Notes under the pieces: generated by a model
Told to the model about the DNA's origin: nothing
Databases searched by the model: none
What the model saw: only the letters and a program-made list of their open reading frames with translations
Source of the DNA: Fallopia convolvulus
Taxonomy: Eukaryota > Streptophyta > Magnoliopsida > Caryophyllales > Polygonaceae
DNA: 64,000 nt
Direction: 5' to 3'
NCBI GenBank assembly: GCA_964016875.1
Contig: OZ024721.1
Location: 37,180,823-37,244,822 of the forward strand
Part shown: positions 23,871 to 34,175 of the stretch, in pieces
Position numbering within the stretch: position 1 is the stretch's first letter
Layout: each line of letters opens with the position of its first letter
Program-made: the position numbers and the translations under genes

Positions 23871-24780
23871 TCTTCACAGATCTATCCAACATCACACATT
23901 CACTATCAGCAAGATTCCATTCATCCTAAGGGGGCAAATGAACACCAAAACTCAAGCATTTAGAAGAAATCATGAATTAAAAGAAAAAACACATGCTACA
24001 CAAGCTTATAGTTTTATGTTCTTCAAAGTATGAGTCAAAAAGCAACAAGTCAACTTAAGTCTCCAACTAGATATTTTAAAGCAATTGAAACACTATGCTA
24101 CACAATCTTATAGTTTTCTCAGAGGCAGAGAAGGATCCTGAACACATTTATTCTGCAAACTAGTTGAATTAAACTGTATACAAAGCCTACAAAGCATTGA
24201 CAATCACAATTCCACACAATCCAACAACCCCAAACAATTAATCACAACAACACAAGTAAAAGGTCATAACCAACCAGCATCTAGCCCTAAAGCGCAAGCT
24301 AATTCACTAGACAACAGAAGAACTCGTTTGAAACTACTCCACACAATACAACCCACAAAACGGAGAAAGGGACAATAGAAAAAAAATCAACTTAATAAAG
24401 AAGAAAAAAAATCAGAAAAACTCACCTCAGTAAACAACAACAAATTGAACCCAGAAATTGAACCAAGAGGCCAAGCCCTAAACGAGATTAAAAAGAGTCG
24501 AACAAGATTGAAGACCACACACTTGGGATAAGTTGAACACCATAAAGAGATTAGGGTTCTTGGAATTTTGATAAATTGCCTTCGCAACAAAAACCTAGAA
24601 CCCTAACCCATTACAACAATTTGAACCTCTCCTTCAAGAATAAACTCACGCCAAATCCTAGCTACTCTCCTCCAAATTTCACAAATAATCGGTGGACAGA
24701 GTCGGAGATAGAGAAGAGAGACGACAAGAGGTTTAATTTTAGATTTGATAAAGTTGCATTTGCATATACCGTATTCTACT
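23871..24780. other. Upstream region of the hAT transposase
   Basis: Located 5' of the leftward transposase, it contains no domain-bearing frame. It probably holds promoter and untranslated leader, with CCCTAA-type words near 24470-24610 as often seen in plant leaders. This is inference. Confidence 0.35.
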
Positions 24781-24959
24781 AGTATGACAATTAAAAAAGA
24801 TTAAAAAAATACGTAAATAAAGATTGATGTGATTGGGCGCTATAATGGTAAATTTTGCCCGCCAAAACAAGGCAGAGACTACGACTTACTTACTTTAGTT
24901 ACTTTTCAATTGATCTTCCTAGCAAAAAAGTTAATTTTTCATTTATCTAATTTTTTTTG

Positions 24960-27235
24960 TTAGTAATTATCTAAACTAGTTGTACCCGTCGTACCATGTA
25001 CGACTACGATTCGATATTTTATAGACATTATAAATAGGATATTAATAAATAAAAATATAATATAAGTAATTTAATGCTCGTAGAATGTATTATTTTTTAA
25101 TCAATATAAATGATTAAATTTAATGTTGTGAATGAAGATATATTATTAAGATAAAATAATTATATTTAATTAAAAAAGAAGATAAAATATGAATAAAAAA
25201 TTTATATATTCAAATATGGAAGAGATAAGAATTTAAAAAATAATAGTTAACATAATAAATAAGATAAAATAAAGTATGAAAGATAAAGATAATTTAATTA
25301 TATAAAATATTTAAAATTTAATCAATTTAAAGTTTAATATAAAATATTTATCATTAATTTTTTATTACAAAAGAAAATCAATATATATATCTATAAATAA
25401 ATTCGTCAAAAGATATATGTTAAAATATTTATATTTATTTTAAAGTATTTTAATTTTTTTATCTTTAATTTTAAATACTTGTATAAGGAAGCTTTCAAAA
25501 GATATTGTTATACTAAATAGATATTTTTTTGATGTTAGATATAAATTTAAATAGTTAAAAAAGAATTTAATAGAAAGAAGTTATAATAATAGAAATTGAT
25601 ATTATTTTTTTAAATATGAGATGGGGCTAGAATCGTTCTGGTGGCTCGAAAAGGTATCACTTTAATATATAGTTATAAATTGTTTAGATATCATATATGT
25701 AAGAGTATCGTAATAAAAATTCACCAAATATTGGTTATCGATCGTAACTATTTTTTTTGTTTGTACAATAACTAGCAAGACCCGGCCGTGTCATGCACGA
25801 CTATGACTTGAGAATTTTTTTTATGTAGGAATCATATATTAAATCAATAATTTGTTAAAAATTAAATAAGTGGCGGTATACCTCATATTTTAAAAAAATA
25901 TTAGGCGTACCACCACTAATCTCATTATAAATAAAATATTATACATATTTAGATTTATACATATACTTTAATATTATAAAAGTGACACCTCACACATAAG
26001 GGGCAACGAATAGTAAAGCGCTATTAAAATTTATGTCCATAAAAATAAAATCATAGAGATCTTACTTATTCATAGTTTCATATTTACCATAGAAAAAAAT
26101 ACGGTACATATATCTCACATACTAATATAATTATATAATATTTAAGTTTTTTACATACTAATATAGTGTGTACACATTACATATTGTTAAAGAATCAAAG
26201 ATCATGTACTAATGTATTATGTACGATTATTATTTAATTATTGTAAAAACTAAAAAAAATTACATAATATTAAAATTTATGAATTTATGTCCATAACGAT
26301 GGAATAGTAGAGATTACGTTCTAATATGACTATATAATATTAAAATCTTGTTCATTAAGATAAATAGTAGAGATATCATGTACTAATTTAGTGTGTAAGG
26401 AATTAAAGATCACTTAATAATATATTATGTACAATTATTAATAACACTAGAGTTCTAACCCCGTCCTTTAGACGGGACAAAGTCTGTAATCTACGTTTAT
26501 ATAATTTAAATATTTAGTTTCTTGGAAATCAAAATATGTGATCAAACATATTAAATTAAAGTCAATTAAATTACAATTATGAAATATTTAATTTCTTTCA
26601 TATAAATCTTTACATACTTATTCTATTTCAACATTGGTGGAAATTAATACAAAAATGATAGTACATTTATTTGACCAAAATAAATAACTTTACTAAGATT
26701 TTAATTGATTATTTATTTATTTTTAGGATTAATATTTAGATAAGAATATTAATATAATATTTTAATTTTAAGAATAATTTTGTTATAATATACATACATA
26801 TACTCGTGATCGGGGAATACCAATTTGAATTTTATTTGTTTTAATTTTCTAATCTACAACTAAATTATGTATTACTAAAAGGTACCATTAAGATATTTAA
26901 TTTTAAAATTTTTATAAAGATATTTATTGGTAAAAATCCTTATATTTGCTTGATCTCTTATTTTCAACTAATGGGGGCATTTATGTTACCAAAAAAATTA
27001 TTTTATTAATTGGATTTTATTAAATTAATGAGACATTTATTAGGACAAGAGGGACAACTTTATATGTTGTTAAGATTAGCAATATTATTATATTTTATAT
27101 TTTTAAGGATTGTAAATACTAAAAATTATGAAGGGTAAAGTAGTAAATTGAAAAATTAAGAAGCTTATGTGGCACAGTTAAGAGATTGACAAATAGGATA
27201 GAGGGATTCGAGTTTAGTAATAGTATATAGATGTT
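24960..27235. repeat. AT-rich repeats each headed by a short hairpin motif
   Basis: Three very AT-rich stretches start with similar GC-containing hairpin motifs: GTCGTACCATGTACGAC (24988-25004), CCCGGCCGTGTCATGCACGA (25781-25800) and CCCCGTCCTTTAGACGGG (26459-26476). The upstream words are ACTAGTTGTA, ACTAGCAAG and ACTAGAGTT. The stretch ends AGTAATAGTATATAGAT near 27228. This resembles a common class of plant AT-rich non-autonomous repeats whose superfamily I cannot assign. No coding sequence. Confidence 0.5.
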
Positions 27236-27267
27236 TCTTGGTTGTTTAATTGTCTTTTTTTGTTTGT

Positions 27268-27440
27268 CCACTACTCGCGCTGCTTCAATGGCTAGATTTG
27301 AAAGACGACCGGCTCTACAACTTTTAGTGCCATATCTTCCAAAACCAAGTTGTGTACCGTCCGGTTTGCAACCTCTACTACATCTGCCTTACGATATTTA
27401 CTATATTTCGTACGTTTCGGATATAGCACCACGTCCCCCT
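27268..27440 (-). pseudogene. rpl16: Nuclear copy of mitochondrial rpl16, 5' part
   Basis: Reading leftward from about 27440, the frame gives YPKRTKYSKYRK. After one frameshift it continues RCSRGCKPDGTQLGFGRYGT and then KSCRAGRLSNLAIEAAR. This is the N-terminal part of plant mitochondrial ribosomal protein L16. It overlaps the end of rps3, the arrangement normal in plant mitochondrial genomes. Truncation and a frameshift make it non-functional. Confidence 0.85.
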
Positions 27441-28455
27441 GATTTTTGACTATAAGAAATCCACACTTTGACACCTAAGATTCCGTAACGAGTAGATACT
27501 TCCGCAGAAGCATAATCGATTTTTTTGTTAAATACATTACAAGATGTTTTTCCATACTTTCCGCATTCAGTTCTAGCTATTTCCGCACCTGCTAATCGAC
27601 CTGAACAACATATACGGATCCACTCTATCCCATTTTTCATTCCTAATTGAATATCCTTCACTATTTTACTAAAAATGGAACGAAATGATCTTCTTTTCTT
27701 CTTCGGTTGAAAAGAGATGTCTTGAGCAATCGGAGAAGCACTTTGATAAACAGATTTGATCTTGACCGATTCCATTAAGGTATTAGTCTTTGTTCTATTA
27801 GACAACAAAGATCGCATTTTTTTCACTTCGTTCAAATAAAAGTTGTACCCGTATGGAATTCTTCTGTTTTTCAGTATGATCTCTATCATCATCTCTATTC
27901 CCTTTATCAATTCTTCTATCCCACAGAGATCTATGAATTTTTCTATCAATTTCATTACCTTATCCTTAGCCATGAGGTTCCAACATTTTCTCCTTAATTT
28001 ACCTAGGAGTTTTTCCCGGGCATCTTCAAAAAATAGGTTATTATACCCTCTAACTCCATCCATTGGAAAGAAAAAGGTAGCACCGAAGAAAGGAAAGAGC
28101 GAGATGGTTGTTTTTGTTCTTCTCGCGAAGCGAAGATCATTCGCTTGGCGAATGAAGTGGGTCAACCTCTTTTTGGCTTCGGCCAAACACTTTTTCTCGC
28201 TGGTCGAGCTTTCTACAAAAAAAGCGATGTGAGAACGTATTCTCTTATCTAAGCTTCTTCCCTGTTGTGCATTAGCTCTCTTCATCGTAGATGTTTCAGC
28301 CACGCCCGGTGCCACGAAATGATTGAGAACTAGGACGGGATCAAAATGAATTTTCTTCTTTGTATTCAATAAGTATTGCATGACCGAATAATTCAAGGAA
28401 GGGCGCACTGCGGAGAGGGTCCTTTTAAGTAGATGACTTGACGGGCCAACATGCC
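27401..28455 (-). pseudogene. rps3: Nuclear copy of mitochondrial rps3, C-terminal exon
   Basis: From about 28455 leftward to the TGA/TAA region at 27401, the frame gives HLLKRTLSAVRPSLNYSVMQ, then LVLNHFVAPGVAE, FVESSTSEKKCLAEAKKRL, ISLFPFFGATFFFPMDGV, IRICCSGRLAGAEIARTECG and ends GAISETYEI. This is the C-terminal two thirds of plant mitochondrial ribosomal protein S3. The frame is still open but lacks the N-terminal exon, and the mitochondrial similarity seems to end near 28455, where unrelated nuclear sequence continues. It is a NUMT inside the hAT interval. It is unlikely to make a working ribosomal protein. Confidence 0.92.
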
Positions 28456-28459
28456 GATC

Positions 28460-29310
28460 TGGCTCGACTCGTAAACCGGAATATTGGTTATCGATCGACA
28501 CAATGGTGCGGCACGCCTAGGAACGAATCCGAGAGAGTGAGAGGCGAAAGGGAAGAGAGAGAAGAGAGCTTTGGGAGTAAGGGCTAAGGTGGAAGAGTAA
28601 TCCCTATTCCACACAGAACCAAAACTGACTACAAAGAAATTCAAGGAGAACTTTATATAGAGAGTACTCCTTCATAGAACAAAATAAACTAATCCCGGTA
28701 TGCAAACCGAAGCACATGTCCATCATACACATAACATAAAAACAAATACATGAAATATAACATAATAATGATAAAGTCAAGCAATATATATAATAATAAA
28801 AGAAATAGACACCAATGTGGCTCGGCTAGGTCAAGAAGGTTGCGTCGTGGCACGGGCGCGCCAAGGGAGCCGCCATGGATGCCATCAATGTTGTCATTTC
28901 ATTGCTTGGAGGTGCTCAATCTATAGGGTTTTGCTTTCGATTGGTTAGACGAAGGCAACGATTCGTCGCTCGTTCTCCACGCACCACATCATCTACAATC
29001 TCCACCCCACCGTCTTCAACTGCCAATCTTGACCTTTGTTAAAATAATGCTTCCTCCTATATGAAACGTCCATATTTCTCGTTGTTAGTTTGCCTTTGAT
29101 TCTTTGTTATTATCTCAAATTTATCGAATATAAAAATTTAGAGATATTGTTTACCTCAAAAAAATAGAGATATTATTTTCTTACAATGTTATAATAGTGA
29201 ATATTTATTATACTATGTTTTTATCTATAATGTTACATTGACTATTTTATCATCCGAAATCTAACTTCACTCACATTCGATTTCTACATTATCCGACACA
29301 ACAAAATTTT
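28460..29310. other. Spacer inside the hAT interval
   Basis: No gene recognised. Bases 28500-28640 are purine-rich repeats (GAGAGAAGAGAG words), and 28840-28900 is a GC-rich patch with GGGCGCGCC. The remainder is AT-rich. Confidence 0.35.
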
Positions 29311-29319
29311 AACTTAAGG

Positions 29320-29780
29320 AAATTCTAACTCAAGCTAAAATTTGACTCACCCAATATCGGACTCAAATCAAAATTCAAATCACTCGAAATCAACCTAGTC
29401 AAAATTTAACTCAACTGAAATCCAACTCTACCGAAACCGGAATGAACTGAAATCCAACTCAATTAAAATCGAACCAAGTCTAATCTCCAACCCAACCGAA
29501 ATCCGAATCACCCGAAGTTAGAATCAACCGAAATCTCCGACTCAACCGAAATCCGACTCACCCGCAATCCGACTCAACTAAATCCGAGTTAGTCGTAATC
29601 CGACTTAACCAAAACCCGAACGATTCTGATCAAATTTGACCCAAAAATCCGAATTTATCCGATTAAATTAAGATAGGAACCGACCCGACTCAAACTCGAA
29701 GTGACCCGATAGTCAAAATATCCGAAACAGACCCGGATCCGAACTTACCCGAAACCGGAATTACCCGACCCACCCGATTG
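29320..29780. repeat. Right subterminal CCGAAATCCGACTC-type repeats
   Basis: Over 450 bp the words AACCGAAATCCGA, GACTCAACC, ACCCGA and related variants recur at close, irregular spacing up to the right terminal repeat. They match the motif family at the left end and read in the same direction on the plus strand at both ends, not inverted. Confidence 0.7.
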
Positions 29781-29789
29781 ACACCCCTA

Positions 29790-29894
29790 CGTGCAATGTT
29801 TGTTTGCCATATTTCACCGCGGGCTCCCCCATGTCAACTCACAACTGTTACAACCTATACCATTTTTACCCATCTTGACCACACTAATAGGGAA
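29790..29894 (+). repeat. Right half of the split target sequence
   Basis: The stretch with ATTTCACCGCGGGCTCCCCC and CATGTCAACTCACAACTGTT is nearly identical to 30527-30631, where the left half (20612-20677) is joined to it. Just beyond, at about 29909-29933, is a hairpin CGACACCTC/GAGGTGTCG with a 6-base loop. Confidence 0.8.
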
Positions 29895-30474
29895 AAAACT
29901 TGGGCGACACCTCCTGTTTGAGGTGTCGTCGACGCCTGGAGTAACACAAACAACTTTTTGGAAAAGTGGATCTCGTAGTTGCAGGCAATTGCAGGTGTGT
30001 TCAGGCGTCTACTGTTTGCTTTATCCAATTTCCAATATAACCTGCAATATTTTAAGAGTTTTAATTTTCAACTTTTGGTTTTGTTTAATTGGAAAGAGAG
30101 AAGTAAATGTTTGGAATTTATGAGTACTGTTAGTCAGGAAAACTAACGCCAGTAATCCAAACTTAATAACGCATACGTCACTAATTATTAACTCAAACTT
30201 AACGTTTGGGAATTTATTTTTATGTCTATATTTCCATATTCTAAGAGGAAACTAACTTAGTGGTTAAAAAAACTACTATTGCTACCAATAATATAAATTA
30301 ACGGTAAGATATAGTTTGTTCTCTCTTTAAAATCAACTAATGAATTTTTTTATTTTCAATATACCCCTTATGGTTCACTAATTTACAAGGGAGGATTGGG
30401 TATATACCCATTGAAACTTAACTAATTGTAAATGTACCCATCAAAATATTTGAATTGGATATATATCCTCCAAA

Positions 30475-30631
30475 GCTGACCAAGTGTTTCGTCCCTCGGA
30501 CCCTCACTCCCTCACTCCCTCCTATACCACATGCAATGTCTGTTTGCCATATTTCACCGCGGGCTCCCCCATGTCAACTCACAACTGTTAAAACCTAAAC
30601 CATTTTTACCCGTCCTGACCCCACTAATAGA
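30475..30631 (+). repeat. Unoccupied copy of the hAT target sequence
   Basis: It joins sequence similar to 20612-20677 directly to sequence similar to 29790-29894, with CATGCAATG at the junction where the other copy carries the 9.1-kb element. It contains an extra CTCACTCC unit relative to the left copy. Confidence 0.8.
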
Positions 30632-30899
30632 GTTTATCATTCTGTTCCAACTCAAATCATCGTCAAACTTCAACTGTTTTCACTTTCCACTACTTAATCA
30701 ATTCAAACAAGTTTACTAAAAGTCATTAACGTTATGTTCGAAATAAATTATGGTATTTTTTATCCACTTAGATAATATCATTATTACTATAAAAGAGTAT
30801 GAAGCATTTTGCTAATAGACAGTGCATGTGCAAAAAAACCATAACCGTTTAGAAAAATTTACTATAATGCCATTTGCCCCTCTCTTTCGTAATCAAGCA

Positions 30900-31135
30900 G
30901 TCAAGCACCTCTCCGACGCCTCTCTCAATTCGCTTCCCCCGTATATGCCCTGGTCGACAACCACCTCCTTCATCCGGCGTTCTTTGACGTCACCTCTTCC
31001 TCACCGCTTTTTAATACTCCTCCGCTTGCCTACCCCGGTTATCACCTTCTCTATCACAAATTCTCTCCAGATTTTACCTCTTTCACTACGACACAAATGT
31101 CGGTCAACATCAAAGCATCGACGCCTCCAACCTCC
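30900..31135 (+). other. Possible unidentified exon
   Basis: A relatively GC-rich stretch is open in the frame giving VYALVDNHLLHPAFFDV, followed by SSSPLFNTPPLAYPGY and HLLYHKFSPDF. A second short open piece around 31464-31530 follows an AG and reads DLAQSTTNLMRVQTPKVFL. I do not recognise the family. There are stops soon after 31160, and no start is obvious. It could be a gene relic interrupted by the transposons that follow. Confidence 0.3.
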
Positions 31136-31529
31136 AGTTGGACCATCTCGGCCTGTCCCTAATAGTAGCCGCGCCCGGAATTCCTACTCGTCAGCCCGAT
31201 TTCAAACCCAATCAAGTAAATTCCTATATTTTGTGTTGCTAATTTTTTTTGCTAAGGTTTACTAATCCATTGGGTTGATAAATTCCTGGTGAAGTGTGGT
31301 TGATGTGTATTATTGAGTTGATGGACTTGTTCTTTGATGGATCTGATTGCAAATCAGAAACAATTATAGAATTTGGATAGCAATAGAAGTTGTCTGGTGA
31401 ATTTGCATTCTATTACTATTTTTTTGCCCTTATTTTGGTGTTATTGTATCTCTCATCACGCAGATTTAGCGCAATCAACCACCAATTTGATGAGGGTTCA
31501 AACTCCAAAAGTGTTTCTGATAATAGCAT

Positions 31530-31910
31530 AGTAAGAGCATCTCCAAAAGAATCTCCATTTTCTTGAAAATGGTAAATTTAGAGAATTTAGTATATGTTTT
31601 AAGTCCAACAGTTTCTCCATCTATTTCTCTAAAATGGAGTAAGTCTCCAAAATATGACTAGACAACTTTACATTTAGGGAATTCCCCAAAAATATTTAGA
31701 GAATGCATTAAATGTTTATATAAGCATGTCTTCTTCCAATTGGTTAAATTAGATTGTATAGCATTATATAAATAAAAATAATATTAATATAACTATGATT
31801 CTTCAAAATGGAGAATTTGTTGGAGTTAGGGTATAAATTTTTTAGAGAATATGGAATTTTGTTCTCCATTTTAGAGAAAATTATAGAGACTTTGTAGCTT
31901 ATTTGGAGTG
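31530..31910. repeat. MITE-like AT-rich repeat
   Basis: It starts AGAGCATCTCCAAAAGAATC, the start typical of a widespread plant MITE group. It carries TTTCTCTAAAATGGAG near 31614 and its reverse complement near 31870, so the two halves are loosely inverted. Clear terminal repeats and a target duplication were not found. Confidence 0.4.
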
Positions 31911-32086
31911 TATTTACAACCCCTAACTTTCACAATTTCTTCCTCTTCAATTTTTGGTTGCTTCTTTGTAGCTTATTATAATTTCTTCTGATTGAGTCTG
32001 AACTGGTTTATTTAGAGTGTATTCACAACCCCTAACTTTCACAATTTCGTGGAAATCTGATGATTTGCTCAACTGATTAAACTCTT

Positions 32087-33918
32087 CAGGGGCGGCGCAT
32101 GGCAGGTGCAAGCTGTGCACCTGCACAGGGCCCCCAAAATCAAAGGGCCCAAATATTTTTTAAAGCCCATTAATTGAATAAATATCAATACCTTCCCACA
32201 AACAAAAAATGCCTAATAATACCCTATTTTTGAAACTCTCAAGAAGATACTGTGTTAGTTGTAGGTTCAGATTTCCAAATCCCTTCTCTTTTAAAATACT
32301 CAATTCCCAACAACAAAGATTAATTTTTAGGGCCCTTTTTTAATTTGAATAATTTTACTTGTTAAGTGATAACATGATTTTTCATCATATCTCAACTCAT
32401 ATTTCCCCCACTTTTGTGCATCAATGACATAGTCCTTAGCTATTTTGTATGAGTTTGGTTGCTTTGTGCGGAACTTTGCCCTCTTGTCGTCTTTTGTCTT
32501 GTAGGAGCGCTTTTGGGAGCATAACGGAAGCGATTTGGATTTGGCTCAAGCTTGGACAAGATTTGAAGGACATTTTGTTAATGTTTTGGTCAACTTTAAG
32601 AAGCTTTACAAGTCATTGGCGTCCAACAACCCATCTACACTTCATTGTCTTCAACATGGTCAAACTGTGGTGACCAACATGGTCGTGGTGCTTCACTTTT
32701 AATATTCTAATTTCACCACGGGCGGGTCGCGGTGACCAACATGGTCGCGGTGAAACAACTCATTTTCAAGAAAGCAACTAAAACCCTACTCCCTTTTGGT
32801 GGCTCATATAAATAGCTTTTGTAGAGACTTTTGCAAGACTCATGCCTCACTTTAGACTCTCTTCCTAGGGTTTTAGCTCTCTCTAATTTCATCTTTTAAT
32901 TTCTCTAGATTCACATTTCTAATTAGGTTTTTAGTTATCTTAGCACTTAGATCTAGATTCAAATTCCCACTTTTGGTTGCTTGAGCTCTCTTGTATTTGG
33001 AGGAATTGGAATAGAAACTCAACCCCAACTTATTTCCCATGGATGAATGAAGAATCAAGATTTGATTTGAATGATAAGTGTCTTTTATCCATTTATCTTA
33101 TTTCTTGCCTTGTCTTTCATTATTTCAATGTGTGTGATGGTTGGATTGATTTCTTATGCCATGTTTTTGCCAATTATGAGTGAGTAGTTGCTTGTGTTAG
33201 GATTGGGGGTAGCCCAATGGTGATTATATGATGTATTGGTGAAGATTTCTCCTTGGTTGAATGAGTTTTGGTGTACTACTCAATTCTTGCAAACCAAGTG
33301 TTTGTGAAAATGCCTAGCTAGTATTTTCACATATTTTGGATGTTGAGTATGCATTGAAAGATGATATTTGACATTGGACCTTCAAGAATTGAGCTAGGAA
33401 TTGTAGGACCACGAAAGTAGGCCTAATTTCCTAGTGGTTATTTATAATTGTCTATGTGTTTAATGCACTTAATCTAGGATTAACTATCACGAAAGTAGGG
33501 ATTAAGCTAGATTTAAGTAGTTTTCCTTTGCCTTGAAAGAGGATTGGAGATATTTTAGGACAATTTACCATGGTAGACCATTACTTGCAAACCTTAGAGA
33601 CATTTTTGCTTGACATTGCATAGTTCCATTGTGGTGAACCCAATCCTAGACTCTCATCATTCAAACAACCAAAACCCTTTTCTAGCTTTCCTAGTTTTAT
33701 ATCTTGTTCTTGTGTTTGTTTTAATTATAAAAATTCCATATCCCAATCAATTGTTTGTGGTCTAGATTACTTGTTTGTGTGAAATTGGTGATCAACGAGT
33801 GCTCCCTTGGATTCGATATCTTTTATATTACTTTGATAGTACCATGCACTTGCGGGCCTATCATTAAGGCTTTTTTTCAATTTAGAACGGGGCCTTGAAA
33901 TATCATTGACCGCCACTG
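32087..33918. mobile_element. Non-autonomous hAT element (MITE) with an LTR inside
   Basis: The left end is CAGGGGCGGC, and the reverse complement of the right end is CAGTGGCGGTC. The flanks are AAACTCTT on both sides (32079-32086 and 33919-33926), an exact 8-bp duplication. Without the nested solo LTR and its duplication the element is about 330 bp. It contains the word GCACCTGCACAGGGCCCC typical of plant hAT MITEs of this type. It has no coding capacity. Confidence 0.88.
32367..33863 (+). mobile_element. Solo LTR with perfect 5-bp target duplication
   Basis: The 1497-bp unit starts TGATAACATG and ends GGGCCTATCA. TTAAG flanks it on both sides (32362-32366 and 33864-33868). A TATA box (TATAAATA, 32807-32814) suggests the LTR promoter. 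GGTGACCAACATGGTC occurs twice (32669-32684 and 32731-32746) in a CACCGCGACC-type context. A GAGTAGTT/TTGGGGGTAGCCCAA block lies at about 33181-33222, and CACGAAAGTAG words at 33409 and 33490, landmarks shared with the other LTRs in this window. There is no internal domain, so this is a recombined solo LTR. Confidence 0.9.
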
Positions 33919-33926
33919 AAACTCTT

Positions 33927-34175
33927 CCTATGGAAATATCATCTGTGCGCCACACAAATTGTTTGTAAAAATACCTTAGTGAGAAAACTACTTATAAGAC
34001 TTCACATATAAAGGAACAAACTTACAAAATTAAAAATAAGTACAAAAATTAATACGTGTGGAAGAAAGGAAACAACCAAAAAAATAAAGCTGAATAAAAT
34101 TGTCGATGTTGTCAAGTATTAGCTTATGTTTGCTTACTTTCTCATCCCCACCACTTCAACTTAACATCTAACTGT
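33927..34175. other. Short spacer
   Basis: This AT-rich sequence continues the host DNA that was split by the hAT MITE. No gene recognised. Confidence 0.4.

Larger units (their letters stand above)
20678..29789 (-). mobile_element. hAT transposon, about 9.1 kb, autonomous-type
   Basis: The left end is TAGGGTTGTCAA (20678-20689). The reverse complement of the right end is TAGGGGTGTCAA (29778-29789), a hAT-style terminal repeat. The flanking 8-mers CGTGTAAT (20670-20677) and CGTGCAAT (29790-29797) differ at one base, matching the 8-bp target duplication of hAT elements. An unoccupied copy of the target at 30475-30631 reads straight through CATGCAATG. Both subterminal regions are full of ACCCGA or CCGAAAT words. 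A nearly intact hAT transposase is encoded on the minus strand. The rest is AT-rich filler with short hairpin motifs and a mitochondrial insertion, so the 9.1 kb includes later insertions. The alternative is two separate small elements; the shared target site argues against that. Confidence 0.72.

Noticed and set aside
27401..28455. A functional nuclear rps3 gene transferred from the mitochondrion
   Set aside because: The N-terminal exon and any targeting peptide are missing, rpl16 is frameshifted beside it, and it lies inside a transposon.
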